A stretch of 64,000 nucleotides of DNA from Luteimonas sp. MC1825 (GTDB lineage: Bacteria; Pseudomonadota; Gammaproteobacteria; Xanthomonadales; Xanthomonadaceae): assembly GCF_014764385.1 (NCBI RefSeq), contig NZ_CP061714.1, forward strand, positions 1,922,001 through 1,986,000. The letters run 5' to 3'. The notes below the pieces were generated by a model that saw nothing but the letters and a program-made list of their open reading frames with translations, searched no databases and was not told the origin of the DNA. How positions within the stretch are numbered: the first letter of the stretch is position 1; the number at the start of each line of letters is the position of its first letter. This document shows positions 1 through 9,527 of this stretch, one piece after another. The translations under genes and the position numbers were made by a program.

Positions 1-672
1 GATGCGATGGCCGAGCGCCTGGCCAATGTCGGCGACGGCAACCACGCATACATCGACACCGTGCTGGAGGCGCGCAAGGTGCTGGTGGAGGAGATGTCGG
101 CGACGCTGCTGACGATCGCGCGCGACGTCAAGGTGCAGGTCGAGTTCAACCCGGCGGTGGTTTCCGAGTATCGCCTTGTCGGCTACGAGAACCGCAGGCT
201 GCAGCGCGAGGACTTCGCCAACGACCGCGTCGATGCAGGCGACATCGGCGCGGGCCACGAGGTCACCGCGCTGTACGAGGTCGCCCTGGTCGGCTCGGGC
301 GCCGAACGCCTGCCCGCGCTGCGCTACGGCGCCACGCAGGCGCAGCCCGCAGGCGGCGCCGAGCTCGCGCACCTGCGCCTGCGCTACAAGCGCCCGGGCG
401 AGGACGCCAGCCGGCTGATCGAAGTGCCCGTGCGCCGCGACGCGATCCGCGCGCAAGCCAGCGCGACCCTGCGCTTCGCGGCCACCGTGGCGGCGTTCGC
501 CGACGCGCTGCGCGGCGGGCGCAACATCGAGGGCTGGGACTGGGATGCGATCGCGCACAGCGCGCGCGCCAGCCGTGGCGACGACCGCTGGGGCCTGCGC
601 GCCGAGTTCGCGGAGCTGGTCGAAGCCGGCCGCATCGCCACCGGTGGCGACGTCACGCGACCGGCCGACTGA
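1..672 (+). CDS. von Willebrand factor type A protein, YfbK-type C-terminal part (5' partial)
   Basis: The reading frame is open from the first base, so the gene starts upstream of the window and only about the last 223 residues are visible. The visible part resembles the C-terminal half of E. coli YfbK, with the run VQVEFNP..VSEYRLVGYENR, the segment NDRVDAGDIGAGHEVTALYE and a C-terminal helix ending near RAEFAELVEAG. In this family the segment follows a vWA domain with a metal-ion adhesion site, which would lie outside the window. The cellular role of YfbK proteins is poorly defined. It is convergent with the GGDEF-EAL gene, 30 bases away. The family call is firm; the function is unknown. 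Confidence 0.85.
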   Translation, partial: DAMAERLANVGDGNHAYIDTVLEARKVLVEEMSATLLTIARDVKVQVEFNPAVVSEYRLVGYENRRLQREDFANDRVDAGDIGAGHEVTALYEVALVGSGAERLPALRYGATQAQPAGGAELAHLRLRYKRPGEDASRLIEVPVRRDAIRAQASATLRFAATVAAFADALRGGRNIEGWDWDAIAHSARASRGDDRWGLRAEFAELVEAGRIATGGDVTRPAD

Positions 673-702
673 GTGGTGTCCCCAGGCGCCGCCTGCCCAC
701 GC

Positions 703-3594
703 TCAGCGCGGCCGGCGCCCCGCCGCCGGTGCCGGCAGGGGGCGACCGAACAGGAAGCCCTGGCCATAGGTGCAGCCGAGCTCGCGCAGGGTCTGCGCCT
801 GCGTGGCCGTCTCGACGCCCTCGCCCACCGTCTGGATGCCGAGCGTGCGCGCCAGCACCAGGATCGCGCGCACCAGCGCCAGGCTCTCGGGATGCAGGGC
901 GTCATCGAGGCCAGCCACGAAGCTCTGGTCGATCTTCAGGGCGTGGATCGGGAAGCGATGCAGGTACGACAGCGCCGAGAACCCGGTGCCGAAGTCGTCG
1001 AGCAGCGCCAGCACGCCGCGCTCGCGCAGGCTGTTGAGCATGCGCAGCGCGCGCGGGGCGTCGTCGAGCAGCGCGACCTCGGTGATCTCGATGCGCAGCC
1101 GCGACGCATCGGCACCCGCATCGTCGACCATCCGCAGCAGGCGCTCGGCGAAGTTCTCGGAATGGAAATGGCGCGGCGAGACGTTGATCGAGACATGGCC
1201 GCGATGGCCGCGGGTCATCCACTCGAACACGCGCCGGTACAGCAGCCAGTCGACCTGCTCGATCAGGCCGCTGTCCTCGCCCACGCCGATGAACTCCGAC
1301 GGCTGCAGGGGTCCGCGTTGGTCGTGGTTCCAGCGCAGCAGCGCCTCGTGGCCCACCACTTCGCCGCTGGCCAGGTCGACGATCGGCTGGAAGTACGGCT
1401 CGAAGGCGTCGTTGAGGATCGCGCGGCGCAGGTCGGCCTCGAGGTCCAGCAGGCGCGTCGCCTCGGCGCGCATGTTCTCGTCGAACAGTTCGCTGCGGTC
1501 GCGCCCGCGCGCCTTGGCGCGGTACATCGCCGCGTCGGCATCGCGCAGCAGGTCCTCGCCGTGGCGGTAGCGCGACTGCCACAGGGCGATGCCGACGCTG
1601 GCCGAGGGAAACAGCTCGCGCCCGGCGATCCACATCGGCTCGCCCAGGGCGGTCAGGATCCGCGCCGCGACGGCCTGCGCCACGTCGCCGTCGGCGGCGT
1701 CGGCCAGCAGCACGGCGAACTCGTCGCCGCCCAGGCGCGCGACCACGTCACCCTCGCGCAGCATGCTGCCGATGCGCCGCCCGGCCTCCACCAGCATCTC
1801 GTCGCCGGCGGCGTGGCCCACGCTGTCGTTCACCAGCTTGAAGCGGTCGAGGTCGAGGAACAGCACCGCGAACGGCCCGCGCGCCTGGCTGCGCGTTTCC
1901 GCCACGGCGGTATCCAGGCATTCCAGAAGGCGGGTGCGGTTGGGCAGGCCGGTGAGATGGTCGTGGCGCGCCTGGTGGAGCAGGCGCTCCTCGGCCCGCA
2001 GGCGCTCGCCGACCTGCGCGCGCAGCTCGCGGTTGGCGCTCTCGAGCTCGCGGGTGCGCGCCTCCACGCGCGACTCGAGCTCGGCGTGCGCGGCTTTCAG
2101 GTGTTCCTGCGAGCGCTTGCGCGCCAGCGCGCCGCCGATGTGGTCGGCAACGAAGGTCAGCAGCCCCTGGTCGCGCCCGCTGAACCCGATGTCCGGCGAA
2201 TAGCTCTGCACCGCGATCACGCCCACCACCACGCCATCGCGCGACAGCGGCACGCCGAGCCAGCAGTGGGCCAGGCTGCCGTGATGGCGCAGCTCGCCGC
2301 TGGCTTCGAGCTCGGCGATCCTGGCGCGGTCGGCAAGCAGCGCACGGCCGTGATCGATCACGTACTCGCTCAGCCCCCGGGTCATCCGCCGCCGGCGGCG
2401 CACGGCGTCGCGCTCGTCGACGGAGTACGGGAACTCGATGTGCTTGCCGTCGGCCGAGACCATGGCGATGTAGAAGTTGCGCGCGTACAGCAGCTCGCCA
2501 ACCACCGCGTGGAGGTCCGCGTAGAAGCGTTCCACGCTGCCGGCGGCGACCGACAGCTCGCTGATCCGGAACAGCGCACGCTGCAGGCGCTCGGCGCGCT
2601 GGCGCTCGACGATCTCCGCCTGCAGCACCTGGTTGGCCCGCTGCAGCTCGCGCGTGCGCGCCTCGACGCGGCGCTCCAGCTCGGCGTGCGCGTGCTTGCG
2701 GTCCAGCGCGGTGAGGATGTGCTGGGCCACGAACTCCAGCAGCACGCGGTCCTCGTCGCTGTAGCAGTCGGGCTTGTCGTAGCTCTGCACCACGATCGCG
2801 CCGCTGACGCGGCTGTCGCGGCGCATCGGCACGCCAAGCCAGTCCGCGCTGTCGGGTCCGAGGAACTGGTCGCGGCCGACCTTCAGCTGGCGTCGGATCC
2901 GCGCCGAGGGCCCGAGCAGCGGGCGGCCGTGCACCAGCATCGCCACGGTGAGGCTGTTGGGGATGTCGGACAGCGCGATCTCGGTGTCCGGATCAGCCAC
3001 CCAGGGGTCGCGCTGGTCGGCGAAGTACAGGAAACGCACGGTTTCGCGGACGTCGTCGTAGAGCACGATGTAGAAATTCTCGGCCGACATGAGGCTGCCG
3101 ACCACGCCGTGGATGCGCGCCAGCACGTCATGCATGTCCAGCCCGGAGCCGGCGACATCGGCGATCTCGTACAGCGCCTGCTGCAGGCGTTCGGATTTCC
3201 GCAGGGATGCGATGCGCGCTTCGCCCTGCGCTGCCGACAACGTCGCGGTGACCGCGCGCCGCGCCAGCGCGCGCCAGGCGTCGAGGGAGGCGGGCGTGAG
3301 CGGTTCGGGCAGCCGCGCGGCGATCGCCAGCGCCGCCCCCTCACTGCTCCAGGCCTCGTCGATCGCGGCGCCGTCGCCGGCGTGCGCTTCGCCGCCGGTC
3401 AGCGCAAGCGCGTGGGCGCGCAACGCGGGCGGCACCCCGTCCACCGCCGACATGCCGACGCCGATGCGCGGATCGTTCCAGCACACCACCACGCCCGAGC
3501 CGGTGGGCAGCGACTGCGCGAGCACGTCCGCCAGCCCCGCCAGGTCGCCCTCGCGCGGCGTCATCGCTATCGGAACATCCAGCACTGCCTGCAC
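703..3594 (-). CDS. Double-GAF GGDEF-EAL cyclic-di-GMP signalling protein
   Basis: A soluble 963-residue protein with no membrane segment. In order it shows a GAF-like domain (about 135-298), a short coiled linker, a second GAF-like domain (about 335-488), another coiled linker, a GGDEF domain (about 545-705) and an EAL domain (about 715-950). The diguanylate cyclase motif is intact (RLGGDEFAVL) and an inhibitory-site RxxD (REGD) stands exactly five residues before it. The phosphodiesterase motifs are also intact (HEALLRW, EITEVALL, DDFGTGFSALSYL, GEGVET), so both activities are possible and the net one cannot be read from sequence. I chose a GTG start at 3594 because GAGGAGAAG lies six bases before it; an in-frame ATG at 3564 is an alternative, and the longer open frame to 3702 has no ribosome site. 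It is divergent from an ECF sigma gene. Confidence 0.9.
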   Translation of the reverse strand: MQAVLDVPIAMTPREGDLAGLADVLAQSLPTGSGVVVCWNDPRIGVGMSAVDGVPPALRAHALALTGGEAHAGDGAAIDEAWSSEGAALAIAARLPEPLTPASLDAWRALARRAVTATLSAAQGEARIASLRKSERLQQALYEIADVAGSGLDMHDVLARIHGVVGSLMSAENFYIVLYDDVRETVRFLYFADQRDPWVADPDTEIALSDIPNSLTVAMLVHGRPLLGPSARIRRQLKVGRDQFLGPDSADWLGVPMRRDSRVSGAIVVQSYDKPDCYSDEDRVLLEFVAQHILTALDRKHAHAELERRVEARTRELQRANQVLQAEIVERQRAERLQRALFRISELSVAAGSVERFYADLHAVVGELLYARNFYIAMVSADGKHIEFPYSVDERDAVRRRRRMTRGLSEYVIDHGRALLADRARIAELEASGELRHHGSLAHCWLGVPLSRDGVVVGVIAVQSYSPDIGFSGRDQGLLTFVADHIGGALARKRSQEHLKAAHAELESRVEARTRELESANRELRAQVGERLRAEERLLHQARHDHLTGLPNRTRLLECLDTAVAETRSQARGPFAVLFLDLDRFKLVNDSVGHAAGDEMLVEAGRRIGSMLREGDVVARLGGDEFAVLLADAADGDVAQAVAARILTALGEPMWIAGRELFPSASVGIALWQSRYRHGEDLLRDADAAMYRAKARGRDRSELFDENMRAEATRLLDLEADLRRAILNDAFEPYFQPIVDLASGEVVGHEALLRWNHDQRGPLQPSEFIGVGEDSGLIEQVDWLLYRRVFEWMTRGHRGHVSINVSPRHFHSENFAERLLRMVDDAGADASRLRIEITEVALLDDAPRALRMLNSLRERGVLALLDDFGTGFSALSYLHRFPIHALKIDQSFVAGLDDALHPESLALVRAILVLARTLGIQTVGEGVETATQAQTLRELGCTYGQGFLFGRPLPAPAAGRRPR

Positions 3595-3762
3595 GCGCCA
3601 CTTCTCCTCGCCGACGAGGACCCTTCGGGAACAACGCTGAACGCGCTCACGGCCGGCAAGGCATCCAGGCCGCCCCCCACGGCCGGTCCGCGCATGATGC
3701 ATGGTCGCGCCGCCGGCCGCACGGGCTTCCCGCCGCGGCGCGCAGCCCGTACCCTCGCGACG

Positions 3763-4386
3763 ATGGACGAGCGCGCCGCCAACGACGGTTCAAAGGGCAG
3801 CGACGAGGCGCTGATGCTGGCCTGGGCGGATGGTGACGTGGCCGCGTTCGAGCAGCTCTACGCGCGCCATCGCCAGCGCCTGCACCGCTACCTGCTGCGC
3901 CTCCTGCGCGACCCCGCGCTGGCCGACGACGTGTACCAGGACACCTGGCAGCGCGTGATCGCGGCGCGCCGCGACTGGCGCCCTGAAGCCGGCTTTTCGA
4001 CCTGGCTCTATCGCATCGCGCACAACCGCATGAACGACCATTGGCGCGCCATGCAGCACCGCCCGCCCGCGCCCGCCGATGCCGACCTGCGCACCGCGCG
4101 CGTGGAGGATCCCGACACGCCGGAGCGCAACCTGTCGGCATTCGAATCCCGGCGCAACCTGCAGCTGGCGCTGGACGCGCTGCCATCCGAGCAGCGCGAG
4201 GTCCTGGTGCTGCGGCTGGAGCAGGAACTGAGCCTCGAGGAGATCGGCGGGATCACCGGCGTGGGCCGCGAAACCGTCAAGTCGCGGCTGCGCTACGCCA
4301 TGGACAAGCTGCGCCAGCGCCTGCAGCCCGCCGATGCCGGGGACGGCGCTGTCGTGCCCGTTGCCGCGCAGGAGCGTCCGGCATGA
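3763..4386 (+). CDS. ECF RNA polymerase sigma factor (group not assigned)
   Basis: A 207-residue sigma-70 family protein of extracytoplasmic-function size. Region 2 runs over about residues 20-90 (LYARHRQRLHRYLLRLL.. and YQDTWQRVI.. then FSTWLYRIAHN), and region 4 over about 140-190 (LPSEQREVLVLRL, LEEIGGITGVGRETVKSRL), the helix-turn-helix that reads the -35 element. It is distinct from the RpoE at 34.3-35.0 kb. Its stop codon overlaps the ATG of the next gene by four bases (ATGA), which argues for translational coupling with a membrane protein that may be its anti-sigma factor. The start is the ATG after CTCGCGACG; no strong ribosome site is seen. The target regulon is unknown. Confidence 0.9.
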   Translation: MDERAANDGSKGSDEALMLAWADGDVAAFEQLYARHRQRLHRYLLRLLRDPALADDVYQDTWQRVIAARRDWRPEAGFSTWLYRIAHNRMNDHWRAMQHRPPAPADADLRTARVEDPDTPERNLSAFESRRNLQLALDALPSEQREVLVLRLEQELSLEEIGGITGVGRETVKSRLRYAMDKLRQRLQPADAGDGAVVPVAAQERPA

Positions 4387-5384
4387 GCCGCGTGCCCCCG
4401 CGCGGGACTCCGTTGGACCACGAGGAGCGCGAGCTCGCGGCGCTGCTGGCGCGCGACAGGCCATCTGCCGGCCCGTCGCCGGCGCTGGATGCCGCGATCC
4501 TGGCGACGGCGCGCAAGGCCGCACGCGACGCGCCTGGCCTTGCGCCACGCGCTACCCGCCGGCCGCGCATGGCGTGGGCCGCGGGTGCGGGGCTGGCGGC
4601 GTCGCTGGTGCTCGCCGTCGGCGTGGCCTGGCAAATCCGCCCACAAGGCGATGCGATCGAAGTGCCGGACGAGGCACCGCGCGCAGCCGTGGCCCGTGAG
4701 GTTGGCACTGCAACGCCACCGCCGGCGCCAGCCGTGGAGAACCAGGCCGCGATGCACGACGACACCGCTGTACCGTCCATCGCCGATCCGGGCGCGGCAT
4801 CGCGCGTTGAAGCACGGCTGCCGCCCGCGCCGTCCACGGCCTCAGGCGCCGCAGTGCATGTGACATCCGCACCGCCCGGCGACGGGATGCCCGCGATGGA
4901 CAAGCCGGCATCGCCGGCTCCCCCTGCGGCCGCCTCGCCCCCGCCGCCTGCGCCTGTCGTGTTCGACGCGCCTGAGCCCGTCACCGCTGCCGCGCCGCAG
5001 CGCGAATCCGCCCGGCAGGCCGGCGCTGCGGCGGCCGATGCCGAACGACGCAGCCTGGCCCAGGACGCAGCCACCGACGCTGCGCGACAGCGCGTCGAGC
5101 GCACGGCGCAACAAGCGACACGCCCTGCAGCGGCGGCTGCCGCTGCGAAAGCGGCGTCGTCACCTCCGCTTCGCCAGGACGATGGCCACGCCTACGACCA
5201 ACCGCTGGACGATGCCCCGCCGGCCTCCGCCGATGCACCCGAAGTGCGCGAGGCATGGCTGGCGCGCATTCGCGAACTGGTGGCCGAAGAACGCTACGCC
5301 GAGGCCCGCGCCAGCTTCGAGGAATTCCGCCGCCGCTATCCCGACGTGGACGTGCCACGCGACCTGCGGGTGCTGTTGCCGTAA
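4383..5384 (+). CDS. Ala/Pro-rich single-pass membrane protein, possible anti-sigma factor
   Basis: A 333-residue protein that starts inside the stop of the ECF sigma gene. It has a cytoplasmic N-terminal part of about 60 residues, one hydrophobic segment (WAAGAGLAASLVLAVGVAW, about 62-80), a long low-complexity Ala/Pro/Arg stretch, and a conserved-looking helical C-terminus (about 280-333, EAWLARIRELVAEERYAEA) that resembles one TPR-like helical pair. Topology and operon position fit an anti-sigma or sigma-associated factor, but I see no HxxxCxxC zinc anti-sigma motif in the N-terminal region. The role is therefore inferred from context only. Its stop overlaps the next ATG by one base. Confidence 0.7.
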   Translation: MSRVPPRGTPLDHEERELAALLARDRPSAGPSPALDAAILATARKAARDAPGLAPRATRRPRMAWAAGAGLAASLVLAVGVAWQIRPQGDAIEVPDEAPRAAVAREVGTATPPPAPAVENQAAMHDDTAVPSIADPGAASRVEARLPPAPSTASGAAVHVTSAPPGDGMPAMDKPASPAPPAAASPPPPAPVVFDAPEPVTAAAPQRESARQAGAAAADAERRSLAQDAATDAARQRVERTAQQATRPAAAAAAAKAASSPPLRQDDGHAYDQPLDDAPPASADAPEVREAWLARIRELVAEERYAEARASFEEFRRRYPDVDVPRDLRVLLP

Positions 5385-5971
5385 TGCGCACCACCCTGGC
5401 CGCAGCCGCGGTGCACGAGATCGCAGTCCGCCACAGCCGCTTCCTCGCCCACGCCGCGCCTGTGGAGTCGGCAGATGACGCTGCCGCCTTCATGGCCGCG
5501 GTGTCGGTGGCCGACGCCACCCACAACTGCTGGGCGTGGCGGATCGGCCCCGGCTACCGCTCCAGCGACGACGGCGAGCCCGCCGGCACCGCCGGCCGGC
5601 CGATCCTCGCGGCCATCGATGGCCAGGGCCTGGATGGCGTGGCGGTGGTGGTGACGCGCTGGTACGGCGGCATCAAGCTCGGCGCCGGCGGCCTGGTGCG
5701 CGCCTATGGCGGTGCCGCGGCGGAATGCCTGCGCACCGCGCCGCGCCGCGACGTGATCGACATGGCGGAGCTGCGCGTCGCCTGCGGCTTCGCCGATTGC
5801 GGCGAGGTGCACGCGGCGCTGCCGGCATTCGCGGCCGAGAAGCTCTCGGAGACCTTCGATGCCGACGGTGCGCACTTCCAAGTGCGGCTGCCGGCGGATG
5901 CGGTGGAGGGCTTCCGTGCGCGCCTGCGCGACGCCACCCGCGACCGCGTGCGCATCGGCGACAATGGCTGA
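5384..5971 (+). CDS. YigZ/IMPACT family protein
   Basis: A 195-residue protein of the YigZ (IMPACT N-terminal) family. It shows the family's core DDGEPAGTAGRPIL (about residues 62-75) and VVVTRWYGGIKLGAGGLVRAY (about 87-107), followed by the short ferredoxin-like C-terminal domain. The eukaryotic relative IMPACT regulates translation through GCN1; the bacterial proteins have no settled biochemical role. It overlaps the preceding stop by one base and the following ATG by one base, so it is part of a tight four-gene operon with the ECF sigma factor. The family call is firm and the function open. Confidence 0.9.
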   Translation: MRTTLAAAAVHEIAVRHSRFLAHAAPVESADDAAAFMAAVSVADATHNCWAWRIGPGYRSSDDGEPAGTAGRPILAAIDGQGLDGVAVVVTRWYGGIKLGAGGLVRAYGGAAAECLRTAPRRDVIDMAELRVACGFADCGEVHAALPAFAAEKLSETFDADGAHFQVRLPADAVEGFRARLRDATRDRVRIGDNG

Positions 5972-7827
5972 TGGCCCGATTCCCGCAAGCGTCGCAGCAG
6001 GCAAACCAACCCACCGCAACCGCCGGCAGCGACAGCCCACCCGGCGACGCCGCGCCCGCCGGCGAGCGCAAGGCACCGTTCGCCAGCCTGCGCGGCCTGT
6101 TGCCGTTCCTGGCGCGCCACAAGGGCCTGCTGGTCGCCTGGCTGCTGGCGCTGGTCGCCTCCAGCACCGCGACGCTCAGCCTGCCGGTGGCGGTGCGCCA
6201 CATGATCGATCGCGGGTTCGCCAGCGGGTCGGGCATCGATGCGGCCTTTGGCCTGCTGCTGGCGGTCGCGGTGGCGCTGGCGCTGGCCACCGCCGCGCGG
6301 TTCTTCTTCGTCTCGCTGCTCGGCGAGCGCGTGGTCGCCGACCTGCGCAACCAGCTCTACGGCCACCTGATCGGGCTCGACCAGGCATTCTTCTCGCGCA
6401 GCCGCTCCGGCGAGCTGGTGTCGCGCCTGACGGCCGACACCGAACTGCTGCGCAGCGTGGTGGCGACCAGCATGTCGGTGGCCCTGCGCAGCACGGTGAT
6501 GGTGCTGGGCAGCGTGGCGATGATGGTGGTCACCAGCCCCAGGCTGGCGCTGTGGACGCTGGTCGGCATCCCGCTCTTCGTGCTGCCGCTGGTGCTGGGT
6601 GGCCGCCGCCTGCAGCGCATCTCGCGGCAGAGCCAGGACCGCATCGCCGATGCCAACGCGCTCGCCAACGAGACCCTGGGCGCGGTGTCCACGGTGCAGG
6701 CACATGCCCGCGAGGAACACGAGCGCGCGCGCTTCGGAGCCGCCGTGGCCATGTCGGTCGCCACCGCGCGCCGCCGCATCACCGTGCAGGCGATGGTGAC
6801 CGCGGTCGCCATCACCGCGGTGTTCGGCGCGATCACGCTGGTGCTGTGGTCGGGCGCGCACGACGTGGCCGGGGGCACCATGACCGCGGGCACGCTCGGC
6901 CAGTTCGTGCTGTACGCGCTGTTCGGCGGCGGCTCGGTGGGCGCGCTGGCCGAGGTCTGGAACGAACTGCAGAAAGCCGCCGGCGGCATGGGGCGAATCA
7001 GCGAACTGCTCGACGAACGCGCCCTGGTCTCCACCCCGGCCACACCCGCCACCCTGCCCCGGCCGGTGCGCGGCGAAGTCGCGCTGCGCGACGTGACCTT
7101 CCACTATCCGTCGCGCCCGGACATGCCGGCGCTGCACGGCTTCACGCTGGCCGTGGCGCCGGGAGAGACGGTCGCGCTGGTCGGCCCGTCGGGCGCCGGC
7201 AAGAGCACGGTGTTCTCGCTGTTGCTGCGCTTCTATGACCCGCAGTCCGGGGTGCTGACGCTGGACGGCGTGGACCTGCGCACGCTCGACCCGATCGCGC
7301 TGCGCGGTGCGATCGCGGTGGTGCCGCAGCAGCCGACGATCTTCGCCGCCAGCGCGCGCGACAACATCCGTTACGGCCGCCTGGAGGCGACCGACACCGA
7401 AGTCGAAGCCGCCGCGCGCGCGGCCGAGGCGCACGACTTCATCACCGCCCTGCCCGGCGGCTACGACGAACAGCTGGGCGAACGCGGCGCGCGCCTGTCC
7501 GGCGGCCAGCAGCAGCGGATCGCGATCGCGCGCGCCCTGCTGCGCGACGCGCCCGTGCTGCTGCTCGACGAAGCCACGTCCGCACTCGACGCACAGAGCG
7601 AGCGCGCCGTGCAGCACGCGCTCGAGCGACTGATGGCGGGCCGCACCACGCTGGTGGTGGCGCATCGCCTGGCCACGGTGCTCAAGGCCGACCGCATCGT
7701 GGTGGTGGACGCCGGGTGCATCGTCGCCGAGGGCACCCACGCCGAGCTGATGGCGCAGAACGGGCTGTATGCGGAGCTTGCGCGGCTGCAGTTCCTGGAT
7801 GTGCAGGGCGTGTCCGCAGACGCATAG
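5971..7827 (+). CDS. ABC exporter, fused permease and ATPase (ABCB/MsbA type)
   Basis: A 618-residue half-transporter. The N-terminal part (about 50-330) has six hydrophobic helices with the type-1 exporter signature [16 protein letters not shown]. The C-terminal nucleotide-binding domain (about 365-605) has Walker [11 protein letters not shown]-loop VPQQPTIF, signature [16 protein letters not shown], Walker [12 protein letters not shown] and H-loop AHRL, so it should be active as a homodimer. The substrate cannot be told; MsbA-like lipid or drug export is possible. It begins in the stop codon of the YigZ gene. It is convergent with the AidB-like gene. Confidence 0.9.
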   Translation: MARFPQASQQANQPTATAGSDSPPGDAAPAGERKAPFASLRGLLPFLARHKGLLVAWLLALVASSTATLSLPVAVRHMIDRGFASGSGIDAAFGLLLAVAVALALATAARFFFVSLLGERVVADLRNQLYGHLIGLDQAFFSRSRSGELVSRLTADTELLRSVVATSMSVALRSTVMVLGSVAMMVVTSPRLALWTLVGIPLFVLPLVLGGRRLQRISRQSQDRIADANALANETLGAVSTVQAHAREEHERARFGAAVAMSVATARRRITVQAMVTAVAITAVFGAITLVLWSGAHDVAGGTMTAGTLGQFVLYALFGGGSVGALAEVWNELQKAAGGMGRISELLDERALVSTPATPATLPRPVRGEVALRDVTFHYPSRPDMPALHGFTLAVAPGETVALVGPSGAGKSTVFSLLLRFYDPQSGVLTLDGVDLRTLDPIALRGAIAVVPQQPTIFAASARDNIRYGRLEATDTEVEAAARAAEAHDFITALPGGYDEQLGERGARLSGGQQQRIAIARALLRDAPVLLLDEATSALDAQSERAVQHALERLMAGRTTLVVAHRLATVLKADRIVVVDAGCIVAEGTHAELMAQNGLYAELARLQFLDVQGVSADA

Positions 7828-7873
7828 CGGGTGTCGATGCACTCGCCCATGCGCGGCACGCACGGCGACGGCC

Positions 7874-9502
7874 TCAAGCTGGAAGCGCGCGCTCGATGGC
7901 GGCGTGGGTGGCCAGCTCCGCCGGCAGCGTGCCCATCGCCAGGCCATGCGCGCCGCCCAGGCGGCTGCGACAGAACGCTTCGGCCACCGGGCTGCCGGCA
8001 CGCAGCAGCACCGAGGCCTGCAGCGCGAGCGCGATGCGTTCGACCAGCAGGCGTGCGCCGGCCTCGGACGCGTCCGGCAGGGCCAGGCGCAATGCCGCGC
8101 GCGCGGCGTCCAGCGCCGGGTGCAGCCCGCGCGCGGCGTCGATCTCGGCGAGCAGCGCCGCGCCGGCCTCGGGTTCGCGCGCCAGCGCACGCAGCACGTC
8201 CAGGCACTGGATGTTGCCGCTGCCTTCCCAGATCGAATTCAGTGGCGCCTGGCGGTACAGCCGGGGCAGCAGCGAGTCCTCGATGTAGCCGGCACCGCCC
8301 AGGCATTCCTGCGCCTCGTTGACCAGTGCCGGCGCGCGGCGGCAGATCCAGTACTTGCCGACCGCGGTGGCGACGCGGGCGAACGCGGCTTCGTGCGGGT
8401 CGTGCGGCGCGGCATCCACCGAACGCGCCACGCGCATCGCCAGCGCCAGCGCCGCCTCGGATTCGACGGCCAGGTCGGCCAGCACGTTGCGCATCAGCGG
8501 CTGCTCCGCGAGGCGCTTGCCGAACGCGCTGCGGTGCCGGCAGTGGTGGATCGCCTGCGCCAGCGCCATGCGCGTGCCCGCGGCCGAACCCAGCATGCAG
8601 TCGAGGCGGGTGAGCATCACCATCTGCAGGATGGTGGCGACGCCGCGGCCCTCGTCGCCCACGCGCCAGGCGGCCGCGCCCTCGAAATCGACCTCGGACG
8701 AAGCGTTCGACCAGTCGCCGAGCTTGTCCTTGAGGCGCACGAGCGAGAACGCGTTGCGGGTGCCGTCGGACCGCCGCCGCGGCATCAGGAAGCAGCTCAA
8801 GCCACCGGACGCCTGGGCCAGCACCAGGAAACCGTCGGACATCGGCGCCGAGAAGAACCACTTGTGCCCGCGCAGCACGTACGCATCTCCGGCCACGGCG
8901 TCGCCATCGGCCAGCGGCGTGGCCGTGGTGGTGTTGGCGCGCACGTCGCTGCCGCCCTGCTTCTCGGTCATGCCCATGCCGATGGTGACGCCCGGCTTGG
9001 CATGGATGGCGAGATCCGACGCGTCGTAGCGGCAGCTCGCGACCTTGTCCACCCACTCGCACAGCCTCGGGGCCAGGCGCAGGACCGGCACCGCGGCATG
9101 GGTCATGGTCAGCGGGCAGCTGGTGCCGGGTTCCACCTGGTGGTGCAGGTAACTCAGCGCCGCGCGCGCCACGTGCGCACCCTTGCCGGGCTGCGCCCAG
9201 GACAGGCCGGCCACGCCGTGCTCCACCGCGACCTGCATCAGCCGGTGGTAGTTGGGGTGGAAGTCCACCACGTCGATGCGCCGGCCGAAGCGGTCGTGCG
9301 TGCGCAGCCGCGGCCGGTCGCGATGGGCGTCGTGCGACAGGGCCAGGAGCTCGCCGCCGGCGATGGCGCCGTACGCGGCGACGTGCGCGGTGAACGCCGC
9401 CGCGCCTTCGCGCGGGAGCGCGTCACGCAGCACGACATCGTCGCCCCAGAGGTCACGCGGCGCGAACTCGGGCGGCTGGTTGTCGACGACGTGCGTGACC
9501 AT
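7874..9502 (-). CDS. aidB: AidB-like acyl-CoA dehydrogenase family flavoprotein
   Basis: A 542-residue protein, almost the length of E. coli AidB (541). It matches the AidB subfamily in several places: the FHPNYHRLMQ region, GMGMTEKQGGSDVRANTT, HKWFFSAPMSDGFLVLAQ, RLKDKLGDWSNAS and NSIWEGSGNIQCLDVLRAL. E. coli AidB binds FAD and DNA and belongs to the Ada alkylation response; its enzymatic substrate is unsettled. I chose the ATG at 9502 because GGAGTGGAG lies about six bases upstream; the longer frame upstream is Arg/Pro-rich and unconserved. No ada or alkB gene is next to it in this window. An isovaleryl-CoA dehydrogenase label is a less likely alternative. Confidence 0.85.
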   Translation of the reverse strand: MVTHVVDNQPPEFAPRDLWGDDVVLRDALPREGAAAFTAHVAAYGAIAGGELLALSHDAHRDRPRLRTHDRFGRRIDVVDFHPNYHRLMQVAVEHGVAGLSWAQPGKGAHVARAALSYLHHQVEPGTSCPLTMTHAAVPVLRLAPRLCEWVDKVASCRYDASDLAIHAKPGVTIGMGMTEKQGGSDVRANTTTATPLADGDAVAGDAYVLRGHKWFFSAPMSDGFLVLAQASGGLSCFLMPRRRSDGTRNAFSLVRLKDKLGDWSNASSEVDFEGAAAWRVGDEGRGVATILQMVMLTRLDCMLGSAAGTRMALAQAIHHCRHRSAFGKRLAEQPLMRNVLADLAVESEAALALAMRVARSVDAAPHDPHEAAFARVATAVGKYWICRRAPALVNEAQECLGGAGYIEDSLLPRLYRQAPLNSIWEGSGNIQCLDVLRALAREPEAGAALLAEIDAARGLHPALDAARAALRLALPDASEAGARLLVERIALALQASVLLRAGSPVAEAFCRSRLGGAHGLAMGTLPAELATHAAIERALPA

Positions 9503-9527
9503 GGCGTGCTCCACTCCGGGCTGCGGG

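Noticed and set aside
673..3762. Very long plus-strand open frame running into the ECF sigma gene
   Set aside because: It is antisense to the GGDEF-EAL gene, rich in Arg, Ala, Gln and His and without recognisable motifs; such frames arise from the high GC content. Only the part from 3763 encodes a known protein.
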